Shown in pieces: positions 28,020 through 36,524 of a stretch of DNA of 64,000 bases. The DNA is taken from contig NZ_JAGSPM010000001.1 in the NCBI RefSeq assembly GCF_018139645.1, positions 310,001 through 374,000 of the forward strand, given 5' to 3'. A program made the position numbers and the translations under genes. The notes under the pieces were generated by a model. That model was not told where the DNA came from, did not search any database, and saw only the letters and a program-made list of their open reading frames with translations. Source of the DNA: Affinundibacterium baiyunense (lineage in GTDB: Bacteria; Pseudomonadota; Gammaproteobacteria; Burkholderiales; Burkholderiaceae_D). Within the stretch, counting starts at the first letter, position 1. Every line of letters starts with the position of its first letter.

Positions 28020-28701
28020 TTTATTTTTTTGTGGGGATACTCACGGCAAATTTCATCATGTGATCGATGCTGTACAATCGCATCGACCTGAGGCAATTAT
28101 TTTCTTAGGTGACTTACAAGTGAGGCAACCGCTAGAAATCGAACTTGAAGAAATTCTCGACCTCACTGAAGTCTGGTTCATTCATGGAAATCACGATACA
28201 GATTCCGATGCTGACTATGATCACTTATTTAGCTCAGAGCTAGCCGAACAAAATTTGCATGGTCGCGTAGTTGAAATTGGCGGCTATCGGATTGCGGGCT
28301 TAGGCGGCGTTTTCAGAGGTCAGGTATGGATGCCTCCCAACGATCCCAAGTTTGATTCACAAGAAGATTACGCACGCCAAGGCGGCAAGGGTAATTTGTG
28401 GCGAGGAGGAATCACCAGAAAGCATCGCAGTACCATTTTTCCGATCGACTATGCTTCATTAGCATGTCAAAAGGCAGACATTCTGGTGACGCATGAGGCG
28501 CCTAGTTGTCATCCCCACGGAATTGCCGCAATCGATCACTTAACGCGACTCATGAACGTTGAATGGAGTTTTCACGGACATCATCACGATAATTTGGAGT
28601 ATGAGAATTCGTTGCAGTCTTTTGGTTTCAATGCATATGGTGTTGGATTGTGCGGTATCGCAAGATTTGACGGCTCGCGCATATTTCTCACTAATAATTA
28701 A
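28012..28701 (+). CDS. Calcineurin-like metallophosphoesterase
   Basis: A 229-residue binuclear metallophosphoesterase. Metal ligands are visible in order: CGDTHG (D9, H11), LGDLQ (D34), GNHD (N60, H61), VTHEAP, and FHGHHHD. No signal peptide, so cytoplasmic; the substrate could be a nucleotide, nucleic acid end or phosphoprotein. It overlaps the AbrB-like gene by eight bases. Together with the HAD nucleotidase upstream it makes a compact module of two phosphatases and one small regulator. The 111-base gap to tniQ shows no terminator with a T-run. Confidence 0.9.
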   Translation: MGDLFFCGDTHGKFHHVIDAVQSHRPEAIIFLGDLQVRQPLEIELEEILDLTEVWFIHGNHDTDSDADYDHLFSSELAEQNLHGRVVEIGGYRIAGLGGVFRGQVWMPPNDPKFDSQEDYARQGGKGNLWRGGITRKHRSTIFPIDYASLACQKADILVTHEAPSCHPHGIAAIDHLTRLMNVEWSFHGHHHDNLEYENSLQSFGFNAYGVGLCGIARFDGSRIFLTNN

Positions 28702-28812
28702 ATATGTTCATATTATCTACGCCAAAATTTCAAAGAATGTGTAGGAAAAATATTCGCGAGATGGTCACATTTGATGACGCTCTCCGCGCGACGTTCTATA
28801 GATAAAGCACTT

Positions 28813-30357
28813 TTATCTAACAATTTTTGATAGTTGTGAGAGATGTGTCATAAAATGATGTCGATCTGAACCCAAATTTCTTAATTCATCTTCAATTTCG
28901 TTTGGGGTATGCACCTGTTTATAGATCCGCACTGGACTTTTTAGAGTGTCACTACCAGCAATTGCCCAATAGGAAGTATAGCGCCCAGAATATGCATGTT
29001 TATCCCAGTCAACTCTATTGCGCTTACTGTTTTTTAATGCGATCTCGAAGAACTCCCAAAAACTCCCAAAGCAATGACTCCCCAAAAGGTTATCTGAGAC
29101 CCATCGTTCTGCCTCAATTGTCCACCCAACTGGGCAAATTGGTGCTCCTGACGCCATCCATGCGACCAATCCCAATGGGTCTTTACGCATTGGTGAAAAC
29201 AAATATTGGGGTGTACCGCAGAGCTCCCAGTGAATTCGCCATCTTATGAAAGCTTCAGCAATCGGACAAAAAGAACAAGTCGATTCTCCGTCCATATTCC
29301 ACCACAAATGCTTTACTGCACGTGCAATGCACCGATGATGCTGGTGCACGACATGCCGCCACAAATAGCGCCGGACTCCATTATAGACATCGTAGCTCCC
29401 ACGCAATTTTTGATCCCAACTCATCTTCACATGAGCAGAATTCTGTTTATCCATCTCTATCGCATGTGTTGCTTTACGACGGTATGTTTTTTTGGGTAAC
29501 GGTTGACCACCACCATGTGGTCGCTTAACACTGAAGGACAGTGCGCCGAGCTCCAGACTTTGTTGTGACGTGTTGAGTTCCGTCTGCATTATGTCAACAA
29601 CTTGCTTTACAAATCCAATATATTCAGATTCAAGTCGTCTCCAGTCAGCGTGAGCTACCGCAAATTCACCGATGCCTAGCTGTTTGCGTGCGCGATTAAT
29701 TTCAAGTCGAATAGACACCATCTCATCTTCGAAAATTAAGAGACTCACTAAATTTTCAATCCAAGTTGTTTCTTCTGATTTAAGTGTAAGTACTTGTGGG
29801 CGTATTCGACGCAACTCTGGAGCTAAATCATTTTCACACCATGGGCAACAAAATGGATGATCGAAAATTTCTTGTGAAAGTTGGTAAGGAATTTGGCGTC
29901 GACATTTTGGACATTTGGCACGCAACAATAGGTTATGTATCGGGCACGCACTAATTAAGTCTAACTGAAAAACCGCAGAATGAAAGCCTCGGTGCGCACA
30001 ACGGGGACACCACCGAAGGACATTGCAAGAATGGCGACCACGATTTGGGAGCTGGTCAATTAAAAAGGCTTGCTGAATGGCTTTTTGATCTAAACGGAGG
30101 TGCTTGGCAAATATTGTTAAGTCAAAAAACTCGCTAGAACGTAGGTCTATCTTCGGCGCATGTAAAATTGAAGTAACACTGCCGCGTTGGCGATTTACGA
30201 AGAGACTCGCTAGTTCTCTCGCACCCATGGAGTTTAAGCGAGCAAATTTTGCAAATAGCCCATATGCAGAATCGTAACCAGTTATCCAGTCATCTCTCCA
30301 GCACCAAGCAAGACTCACCGGTTGCAGATTCTCAATGACGATCCGTGCCTTACGCAT
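28813..30357 (-). CDS. tniQ: TniQ-family target-selection protein of a Tn7-like element
   Basis: A 514-residue TniQ/TnsD-family protein. The family's zinc-finger layout is present: CPRC (117-120), CPIH (138-141), CPKC (149-152) and CCPWC (170-174). In Tn7-like elements this protein binds the target DNA and recruits TnsC; the long C-terminal part is the likely sequence-specific DNA-binding region, closer to TnsD than to the short TniQ of CRISPR-associated elements. It is the last gene of the transposition operon, 12 bases after tnsC. No Cascade, Cas12k or other guide system is present, so a fixed attachment site is expected, but it was not identified. Confidence 0.9.
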   Translation of the reverse strand: MRKARIVIENLQPVSLAWCWRDDWITGYDSAYGLFAKFARLNSMGARELASLFVNRQRGSVTSILHAPKIDLRSSEFFDLTIFAKHLRLDQKAIQQAFLIDQLPNRGRHSCNVLRWCPRCAHRGFHSAVFQLDLISACPIHNLLLRAKCPKCRRQIPYQLSQEIFDHPFCCPWCENDLAPELRRIRPQVLTLKSEETTWIENLVSLLIFEDEMVSIRLEINRARKQLGIGEFAVAHADWRRLESEYIGFVKQVVDIMQTELNTSQQSLELGALSFSVKRPHGGGQPLPKKTYRRKATHAIEMDKQNSAHVKMSWDQKLRGSYDVYNGVRRYLWRHVVHQHHRCIARAVKHLWWNMDGESTCSFCPIAEAFIRWRIHWELCGTPQYLFSPMRKDPLGLVAWMASGAPICPVGWTIEAERWVSDNLLGSHCFGSFWEFFEIALKNSKRNRVDWDKHAYSGRYTSYWAIAGSDTLKSPVRIYKQVHTPNEIEDELRNLGSDRHHFMTHLSQLSKIVR

Positions 30358-30369
30358 TTGATCAAGCTT

Positions 30370-31347
30370 TCACTCTTCTAGCATTACCATGCGCAACTCC
30401 TCTTGTGCTGAAACAAAATTACATTCAGCAACTGCTGATCTCCATTTTGCAGGTGTTAGTACAAAATTGTAGTCATCGAATTCTGCGTTCTCTAGAAGTG
30501 CTATTTCCACGCTTCGAGTAAAATATTGCATCGGAATTTCGGGTGTGTGCTGAAACTGAGCGGATTGATGGGCCTCAATAAAAGCATCCCACAAGACTGA
30601 CGCTTGATGGACTAACCTAAATCCTGTGCTATAAGCGGCCGGCAAAAAAAAGCGTGTATAGCTCCAATCTGATTTAACTGGAAAACAAGCCTCATCATAA
30701 GATTCTAAGCAGGTAGCTAAATCATCGGGGGTTTGGAGACCACGAAATTGCATTTCGTCGATCATGAATCGTGAAACAATCTGAGTTTGACGGCCGATTC
30801 GAAAGGCGCTCTTTTGGTTCAAAAGATCCGGCTGTCCTACCAAAAGTGTAATCATGCGAACACCGCGCCTCTCGAGTTCATCATGCACATCGCGAAGCCA
30901 CTCGTACTCGATAATATCTAAACGTTGCGCTTCATCTGCAAAAATAATAAACCAATTGTACCCAGAACGATCAACTAGCTCCATAATCTTATCCGTAAGC
31001 TTCATCCGTTTCTTTGTGATGTTTCCTGTGAGAGCTCCGGGGTGGCCTGCCGCGGTAAGAAGTAAGGAAAAAAATGCATCCTCCGATTGATGTTTTTTCT
31101 TCTGACATCCAAAGCTAAGCACGACTGCTTTTGGAAAGTCTTCCTTTAGGACGCTCATTACATATCTAATACCATAAGTTTTACCAAATCGTGGATGCGC
31201 AAACATAATGCCGCCTGGTGTTCGCAGGCGAATCAGTTTTTTTACTCGTATATACATTTCCTCGATCGATGGTGTCGGCACTATATATTTTTGCTCGACA
31301 ACAGGATGATTTTCAAACGGCACTGGTCTCGTGTAGGTTTCGGCCAT
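30370..31347 (-). CDS. tnsC: AAA ATPase TnsC/TniB of a Tn7-like element
   Basis: A 325-residue AAA+ ATPase that links target recognition to the transposase. The Walker A loop is AHPRFGKT (50-57), with Ala in place of the first Gly; Walker B is WFIIFADEAQ (132-141). A later stretch GVRMITLLVGQPDLL holds the sensor-type residues. It lies between tnsB and tniQ with gaps of 14 and 12 bases, so the operon is tight. Family assignment is firm from motifs and from its neighbours. Confidence 0.92.
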   Translation of the reverse strand: MAETYTRPVPFENHPVVEQKYIVPTPSIEEMYIRVKKLIRLRTPGGIMFAHPRFGKTYGIRYVMSVLKEDFPKAVVLSFGCQKKKHQSEDAFFSLLLTAAGHPGALTGNITKKRMKLTDKIMELVDRSGYNWFIIFADEAQRLDIIEYEWLRDVHDELERRGVRMITLLVGQPDLLNQKSAFRIGRQTQIVSRFMIDEMQFRGLQTPDDLATCLESYDEACFPVKSDWSYTRFFLPAAYSTGFRLVHQASVLWDAFIEAHQSAQFQHTPEIPMQYFTRSVEIALLENAEFDDYNFVLTPAKWRSAVAECNFVSAQEELRMVMLEE

Positions 31348-31361
31348 TCTCTCTCTCCCTG

Positions 31362-33380
31362 TTAAAACGTAATGATTCGCTTGATTTTCAAAGAACGCGG
31401 TTGTGGAGGACTTGGATTTGGATTGTCGGAAACTAAATTTTTTGATAGGCCTTGAATAGAACCATTTTCCAATTTATCGTTTGGAATTACTGATTGAACT
31501 AGCAGAGGTCCCCGTTCAACCTTTGGCGCTAGTTGCTTACTTTCAGTTTTTGCTTTAGCTAAATCGGTTGCTGCTCGCTTATCCTTCTTCGCGACCGAGC
31601 GTTTGAATTTCTCCCATGCCTCTACTGGGTCATCACCGTCTTTATAGTTAAGTTTTCCTTGTCGCTTCAGACGAAAGATCTCCGTACGAACTCGCAACGA
31701 ATGAGGGGTATAGCACCAAGGGGCGGCGGCCGTCAAAACGCCGAGCTCTGCACCATCCTCAAAAAAAGCTTTGACGGTACGAATATCGCGAACATCAAAA
31801 TAAATTCGAACTTTTTGTCCAATCAAACCTGCGCTCGCGGAAAGGATATTGCTTGTATAGCGAACGTTGAGAAAGTTAATATGAGGCCTCACACCATTGG
31901 AAGCACTTCCATGAATTGATACGACGCGAGCTTCCTGTAGAAGGCAAAGATTTTGGCGAACGACTGTTGGCAAAGTTCGTAAGAATCGTTGGTTTCTCTT
32001 GAGCAGTTGCCCCATAGCTTCGAGGGGTGTGCGGCCATTTACGCCGTCGTGCGCATGCCCGTTGTAGTCACCGATAGTAACCTCTATCATATCTTCCAAT
32101 TCATCCAGCTCGACTAATAGTCTAAGATCCCCATGTGGGTCACTCAACGCACGCTCAATTGAACTCGGATCATTACCCGTTGTGCCGGGCAGGCGATGAG
32201 CGAAATTTTTTGCAATTACTGCAAAAAAACGCTCAATAAATGGTCGTTCGTCAGGTTCCGCTGTTGGGCCATTGTCAGGCCAACAGCCTACAATTTGATT
32301 CAATCTGTGTAGAGTATCTGCCGCCAAATGGCACTTAGCTCCATCGAAACGTAACCAATCCCAACATGCATACTGTGTTTCTGGAAAAATTGCAGAAGGG
32401 AATCCCCCCTCTTTGCGAATTTCTAAGCCTGGAATTTTGTAGTTGCGTGGCCTAAATGGGGTCAAAGCAGCCTGAAAAGCGCTTGCAACATCGTCTTTGT
32501 TGTATTCTTTTGAGAGTGCGAGTTTGTACCCGATTACAGCGCGACTAGCGACGTCCAAAAGCACTAAAATCCAGATACGATTTAGCTCTACTAAATGTTC
32601 GAACCCTAACGGATCTGTCATCCTCATTGTTACGCGCAGATCAATTTTGTGACCATCGAATTCGACTATCTTGAAGGCGCTCGTTGCAGCTGGCGCTTGT
32701 TCCATATTTTCAGGAGCTGCTGGGCGAACCCTCTCTGCCCCTTTGCTTTTTGCTGATCTGTCAAACGTGCTGTTATCAAATCGAGTGAAATAATCTGAAA
32801 GTGACCGTAGACCCGCGAACTCTTGATTTAAAGGATATTCGCTCGCCTTAATACCGACTTCACGACATTTCTCGAGAAATCGTTTATGGATGCGACCCAT
32901 TGACCTTCTTACTTCATTCGCACCAGTTATTGACTTATGGCGCTTCTTTGCCTCATTCTGCAAATGACTTTCTAATTGTGGATAACGATGCAACAACAAG
33001 CCAAAAGCACCGGAAAGCCCCACACCTCTTGAACTATGGGCCGGATTGATGGCATGGATGCGTTCATACTCCTTTAGCCTAGTATAAGGAATGGCAGCAC
33101 GAAAACCAAAAATACGCCCATCAGGGTGCTTTGTTAGACATCGTTCGACCAATCGATACACTGTTTTCGGATCAATACCAGTTTTCCCTTGGATTGTTTT
33201 CATCGAAAGTAGAGGTTCACCGATAAACAATTCAATCGCTCTTTGACGAGAGCGAAACACAGTTGCATCTGAGTTTGAAAGCGCAGAAATGTCGACAATT
33301 GGCCACGTTGAGAAATCACTCAATTCCTGTGGAATTGAGGCTCGATCAAAACGCACTTTGTTAAAGGAAAACATCTTCAT
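31362..33380 (-). CDS. tnsB: DDE transposase TnsB/TniA of a Tn7-like element
   Basis: A 672-residue integrase-fold transposase that binds the element ends and joins the 3' strands. An N-terminal helix-turn-helix region covers ~58-82. The catalytic triad can be placed at D242 (VEFDGHKID), D346 (RFDGAKCHL) and E383 (PFIERFFAV). A beta-barrel domain (~480-560) and a charged C-terminal tail, expected to touch TnsC, follow. It overlaps tnsA by ATGA, so the two are coupled, as in Tn7. No frameshift or stop interrupts it, so the element may still be mobile. Confidence 0.94.
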   Translation of the reverse strand: MKMFSFNKVRFDRASIPQELSDFSTWPIVDISALSNSDATVFRSRQRAIELFIGEPLLSMKTIQGKTGIDPKTVYRLVERCLTKHPDGRIFGFRAAIPYTRLKEYERIHAINPAHSSRGVGLSGAFGLLLHRYPQLESHLQNEAKKRHKSITGANEVRRSMGRIHKRFLEKCREVGIKASEYPLNQEFAGLRSLSDYFTRFDNSTFDRSAKSKGAERVRPAAPENMEQAPAATSAFKIVEFDGHKIDLRVTMRMTDPLGFEHLVELNRIWILVLLDVASRAVIGYKLALSKEYNKDDVASAFQAALTPFRPRNYKIPGLEIRKEGGFPSAIFPETQYACWDWLRFDGAKCHLAADTLHRLNQIVGCWPDNGPTAEPDERPFIERFFAVIAKNFAHRLPGTTGNDPSSIERALSDPHGDLRLLVELDELEDMIEVTIGDYNGHAHDGVNGRTPLEAMGQLLKRNQRFLRTLPTVVRQNLCLLQEARVVSIHGSASNGVRPHINFLNVRYTSNILSASAGLIGQKVRIYFDVRDIRTVKAFFEDGAELGVLTAAAPWCYTPHSLRVRTEIFRLKRQGKLNYKDGDDPVEAWEKFKRSVAKKDKRAATDLAKAKTESKQLAPKVERGPLLVQSVIPNDKLENGSIQGLSKNLVSDNPNPSPPQPRSLKIKRIITF

Positions 33381-34015
33381 AACAATCCCACGACCGACGT
33401 TGGCCCTAGGGGAGAATCTTTTATATCAGGACAAGATGCCTTGCCAGAGTGCAGTAAAGAATACACAGCCACACGCACTAAAACTGGGTCTTCCAACGGA
33501 AATAAGTTACAGACTGCGATTATGGGACGAGGCTCTTCCAGTACTTCAAGCACAGAATTGAGCAGATGTGAATTTAGATAGCGGGAATTTGCCGATAAAT
33601 CGCGTACGATATATCCCCAGTTTTCAAGATATATTTTGCTTATCGATGGATCCTTTTTCGACATTGTGCGGACATCAAAATTATTCTGTCGCGCCCATTC
33701 GAGGAAGATTGGAAAAGACTTTTCAAGGCTAAAGTTAGCTCCGGTATCACGATCAATTAGCCAAAGTTCATCTCTTTCAGCATAGCTGACCGAAAAATCG
33801 ACTGTCAGTTTTGGCTTAGCATCATGGATGACAACAGGTCTTTCACAGTACGATAAAACTAAGGGGTTGGATTCAAGCAATAGCCATGTATCGATCTGAT
33901 ATGATCCAAATAGCGTCAACATTCTCCTAACCTTGGGGCCGAACACATCGTACCGATGGCTTTTATAAGGCCTCGCATTATCAATTGCTTTAACAAAACA
34001 TGCTGCCTTCGCCAT
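33377..34015 (-). CDS. tnsA: TnsA-like endonuclease subunit, active site possibly degenerate
   Basis: A 212-residue protein in the tnsA position, with TnsA pattern LLLESNPLVLSYCERP followed by LTVDFSVSYAERDELWLID. In TnsA nucleases Glu, Asp and a (Q/E)xK triplet cut the 5' ends; E48 and D73 can be matched, but the triplet region reads LWLIDRD, without Lys. The ATG at 34015 has GGAG 5 bases upstream and is preferred to a GTG at 34021. The family call rests on position, length and this pattern, so it is less sure than tnsB. If the site is dead, transposition would be replicative rather than cut-and-paste. The 5' gap to 34190 shows no gene. Confidence 0.75.
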   Translation of the reverse strand: MAKAACFVKAIDNARPYKSHRYDVFGPKVRRMLTLFGSYQIDTWLLLESNPLVLSYCERPVVIHDAKPKLTVDFSVSYAERDELWLIDRDTGANFSLEKSFPIFLEWARQNNFDVRTMSKKDPSISKIYLENWGYIVRDLSANSRYLNSHLLNSVLEVLEEPRPIIAVCNLFPLEDPVLVRVAVYSLLHSGKASCPDIKDSPLGPTSVVGLL

Positions 34016-34194
34016 TGCCACTCCAGGTCGCTAAATAGACGCATCCTTAAACTAAATCACATCATTCGGGAATTGTCAAACTCTCTTCATCAGAATTTGA
34101 ACCAAATTTGCCAAGAACGAGCTAGACTGTCTTTATAAATCAACTAGTTAGGCGATTTTCAGATTGGCGGATTTACTTCCTTGGACGACGCGCT

Positions 34195-34237
34195 ACCCTA
34201 AAAGTTAGGACACTAAATACCTAAAACTTTAGACTAA
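34195..34237 (-). repeat. End-site array M: two inverted motif copies beside tnsA
   Basis: ACCCTAAAAGTTAGGACA (34195-34212) and ACCTAAAACTTTAGACTAA (34219-34237). On the minus strand both fit the core GTCCTAA-N3-TTA(C/G)GT with the end reading AGGT or AGGG. They lie about 180 bases outside the tnsA start, where the right end of a Tn7-like element belongs, and are opposite in direction to the next array. Confidence 0.6.
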
Positions 34238-34260
34238 TTATCTTTTTGTAAATTTGACGA

Positions 34261-34320
34261 TTAGTCCTGATCATTACGTAACGAAATCATCTATTTCAAC
34301 GGGTCTAAACGATTACGTTA
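34261..34320 (+). repeat. End-site array P: two direct motif copies
   Basis: TTAGTCCTGATCATTACGTA (34261-34280) and GGGTCTAAACGATTACGTTA (34301-34320) share the core GTCCTAA-N3-TTACGT at 40-base spacing. The same motif recurs four times at 39547-39729. Candidate TnsB-binding sites. Confidence 0.65.
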
Positions 34321-34339
34321 ACTGGATAACCGGCATCGG

Positions 34340-34545
34340 AGTGAGTAAGCCAAAACACAAAGAAATCGACATCCCACCGTGCGTATGCATTTTACGCCAA
34401 CTTATTCTTCATGGTTCAACCAGGTTGAACTCTGGTTTGCAAAGGTCGAATGGATGCAATTACCTGTGGCATTTTCACTTCGGCCCCGGCTCTTTGCACA
34501 CTAAAAAATTCTTACACGTTCTCTGATGAACCTGCTGAACCGTTG
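34340..34545 (+). pseudogene. IS630-family transposase remnant
   Basis: In shifting frames the plus strand reads HFTPTYSSWFNQVELWFAKV near 34390-34445 and then DAITCGIFTSAPALCTLK in another frame, which is the conserved C-terminal end of IS630-type DDE transposases. At least one frameshift and loss of the 5' part make it dead. It abuts the truncated chemoreceptor. Confidence 0.75.
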
Positions 34546-34589
34546 GTTTATCTGTCTGGTATTTGCTTAAGTACGTGCTAATAGTCTTC

Positions 34590-35153
34590 CTAACGCTTTG
34601 CTTTCTTATAAGGAATGGCACGTATTGATGTATGTTGAGACATTTTCCTCTCAGGCATATCGAATACCGAGGACTTCTGATTCAGTTCATTAAGAGAATT
34701 CAAGGAGGTCTTCTGCACTTCACCTACATTAACCTTAAACACTCCGACTGAGTTCACTAATTCCTGCGCTTGATTATTCAGATTCGCAGCAGCAGCCATC
34801 TCTTCCACCAACGCAGCATTATGCTGAGTAGCGTCATCCATCTGCATGATAACTTCTCCCACCTGCATTACCCCAGCACTTTGCTCACTGCTGGCTGAAC
34901 TGATTTCCACTACAATATCGGTAACTCGGCGAATGTGGGCGACAATTTCCTGCATAGTGGAACCAGCTTGGTCTGCCAAGGTTGTACCACGTTCTACACG
35001 ATCTACACTAGCTAATATAAATGACTTGATTTCTTTAACCGCATCAGCGCTTCGCCCAGCCAAACTGCGTACCTCACTGGCGACTACAGCAAAGCCACGG
35101 CCCTGCTCACCCGCACGGGCCGCTTCAACAGCGGCATTCAAAGCCAAGATATT
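34590..35153 (-). pseudogene. Truncated chemoreceptor, signalling tip to C-terminus
   Basis: A frame of about 187 codons starting at [15 protein letters not shown], the tip of the chemoreceptor signalling domain, and running to the C-terminus. The membrane, ligand and HAMP parts are missing: similarity to other chemoreceptors, including the intact one at 22424-24061, stops sharply at 35153, and the next bases hold stop codons and no receptor sequence. The missing part is not elsewhere in the window. It is a leftover of insertion or deletion in the mobile region. The stretch to 35356 holds nothing recognisable. Confidence 0.85.
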
Positions 35154-35356
35154 ATGTAAATAATTTAGAGTAGAACCGTAGAACCTATAGAAAAAGCTAT
35201 GCTGGATAAGACTTTCGAGATTCTGCTCAGATACTTTTCAGTGCATAGCTGCGTAGAGCCAGCCAGCCCAAATTAGAACTGATTGCATTGTCTAAATTCG
35301 TAAGCAGGTCTAGGCGTTGAACTGAATTTCCCATTTCATTCTAATGCAATGAAAAA

Positions 35357-36271
35357 TCATTTCGCCCATCCAATCTCACGCAATAAAAAACCTAATGCAT
35401 GCACCGCGAACGTCGCGTCATTATCATCCACAACCCTTAATGACATTTTATGTCGCTCGTTGTCTTTACCTCGCGGGTGAAGTTTATTAATAATCTCCAA
35501 AGTAGACCGTAACGCGAGCTTTTGATTATCGCCGAAGTGATCCTTTATTGATTTAATCCAAGCTCCGAGATCTTGTTCAACTGGTGCTTCTAAGTTCTTT
35601 TCGCCTTGCATCCACCGCGAAACAAATACAACTGCAGCATTTCTACACTGGTCAATAACCGAAGTCGGCAATTCTCGGTAAGCGGCATTCAAAGCTCTAT
35701 CATAGGCAGATTGTATGCTTCCAAAACTTGATGGATTAATCCGACTAGTATCAAGTTCAGGGAGAACTCCGAGTGCTGATTCTGAACGTAAAGTAAGCAA
35801 TATATCTGATTCAATTGTGCGCTCTACTTGAACTATTTTCCACACCGAGGCTGCATCGCCCTGCCCCAACATCATTCGCAACCCTTCACCACCTCTAAAT
35901 CTTTGAAGAAGCTCAGTACATTCAATATAGACAGGCAAATCTTTTGAAACACGCCATGAATTATTTGCAGCTTTAATCAGATCTGAATGGGAAGCAGGAT
36001 GTGCCTCAACTTGGACGGATTCACGACTCGCATTTCCGAAATTTTGATACAGCTTCCCACGCCGAATCCTCGCACTAAAATCAAAAGAAGTCTCAACGAA
36101 TATTCAACCAAATGGATTACTAAAAAAAATTTTCGGAACTTTTTGAACGTCACTTGGAATTTCGATCAATGTCGCGTTACATACAGGTGGAGTTGGCCAG
36201 ACGGTATGTGTAGGCCCCTCACGACCTTCGTATACCAAACCAGTATTTATATCTATCCCCAAGCGAGACAT
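35357..36271 (-). pseudogene. Unknown ~304-codon gene with one in-frame TGA
   Basis: Reading from the ATG at 36271 gives one frame of 305 codons, broken only by TGA at 36104-36106 (codon 56), in the context SNPFG-stop-IFVETSFDF; a TGG to TGA change fits. The downstream 193 codons are open from a TTG at 35938. The C-terminal half is helix-rich (AYRELPTSVIDQCRNAAVVF, LRSTLEIINKLHP), loosely like HEPN-type abortive-infection proteins, but no RxxxxH catalytic motif was verified and the family is not recognised. It may be a recently inactivated defence gene, or the downstream part may still be made. Confidence 0.55.
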
Positions 36272-36524
36272 TTTTTTCCTTCGGTAAAGTTAAGCAGCAA
36301 ATAGGAAATCCTGTATTATCGATTTTATAGGTCTATTATTCAATAACTGTTACGCAAAACATTGATCAATTTTTGCAAGTAGTATGACTATTGCAGCAAT
36401 ATGCAAGCATTTGCTGCGGGCCAAATATTCACCTTGTGCGGCACGTAATTCAATGTTTAAATAGTGGTTGCCTTAATAACAATTACCAAATCATCAGGAT
36501 TAAGATAAAAAAGGGGGGAGATTT

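Noticed and set aside
28813-34015. CRISPR-associated transposon
   Set aside because: No repeat-spacer array, Cascade genes or Cas12k are present, and TniQ is of the long type.
34254-34526. 90-codon plus-strand frame
   Set aside because: It is an out-of-frame reading across the IS630 transposase remnant and the motif array.
17109-36106. TGA read as tryptophan (code change), because TGA replaces Trp codons in two broken genes
   Set aside because: TGA serves as the normal stop of many intact genes here (for example ubiU and livG), and Trp is coded by TGG in them, so these are nonsense mutations.
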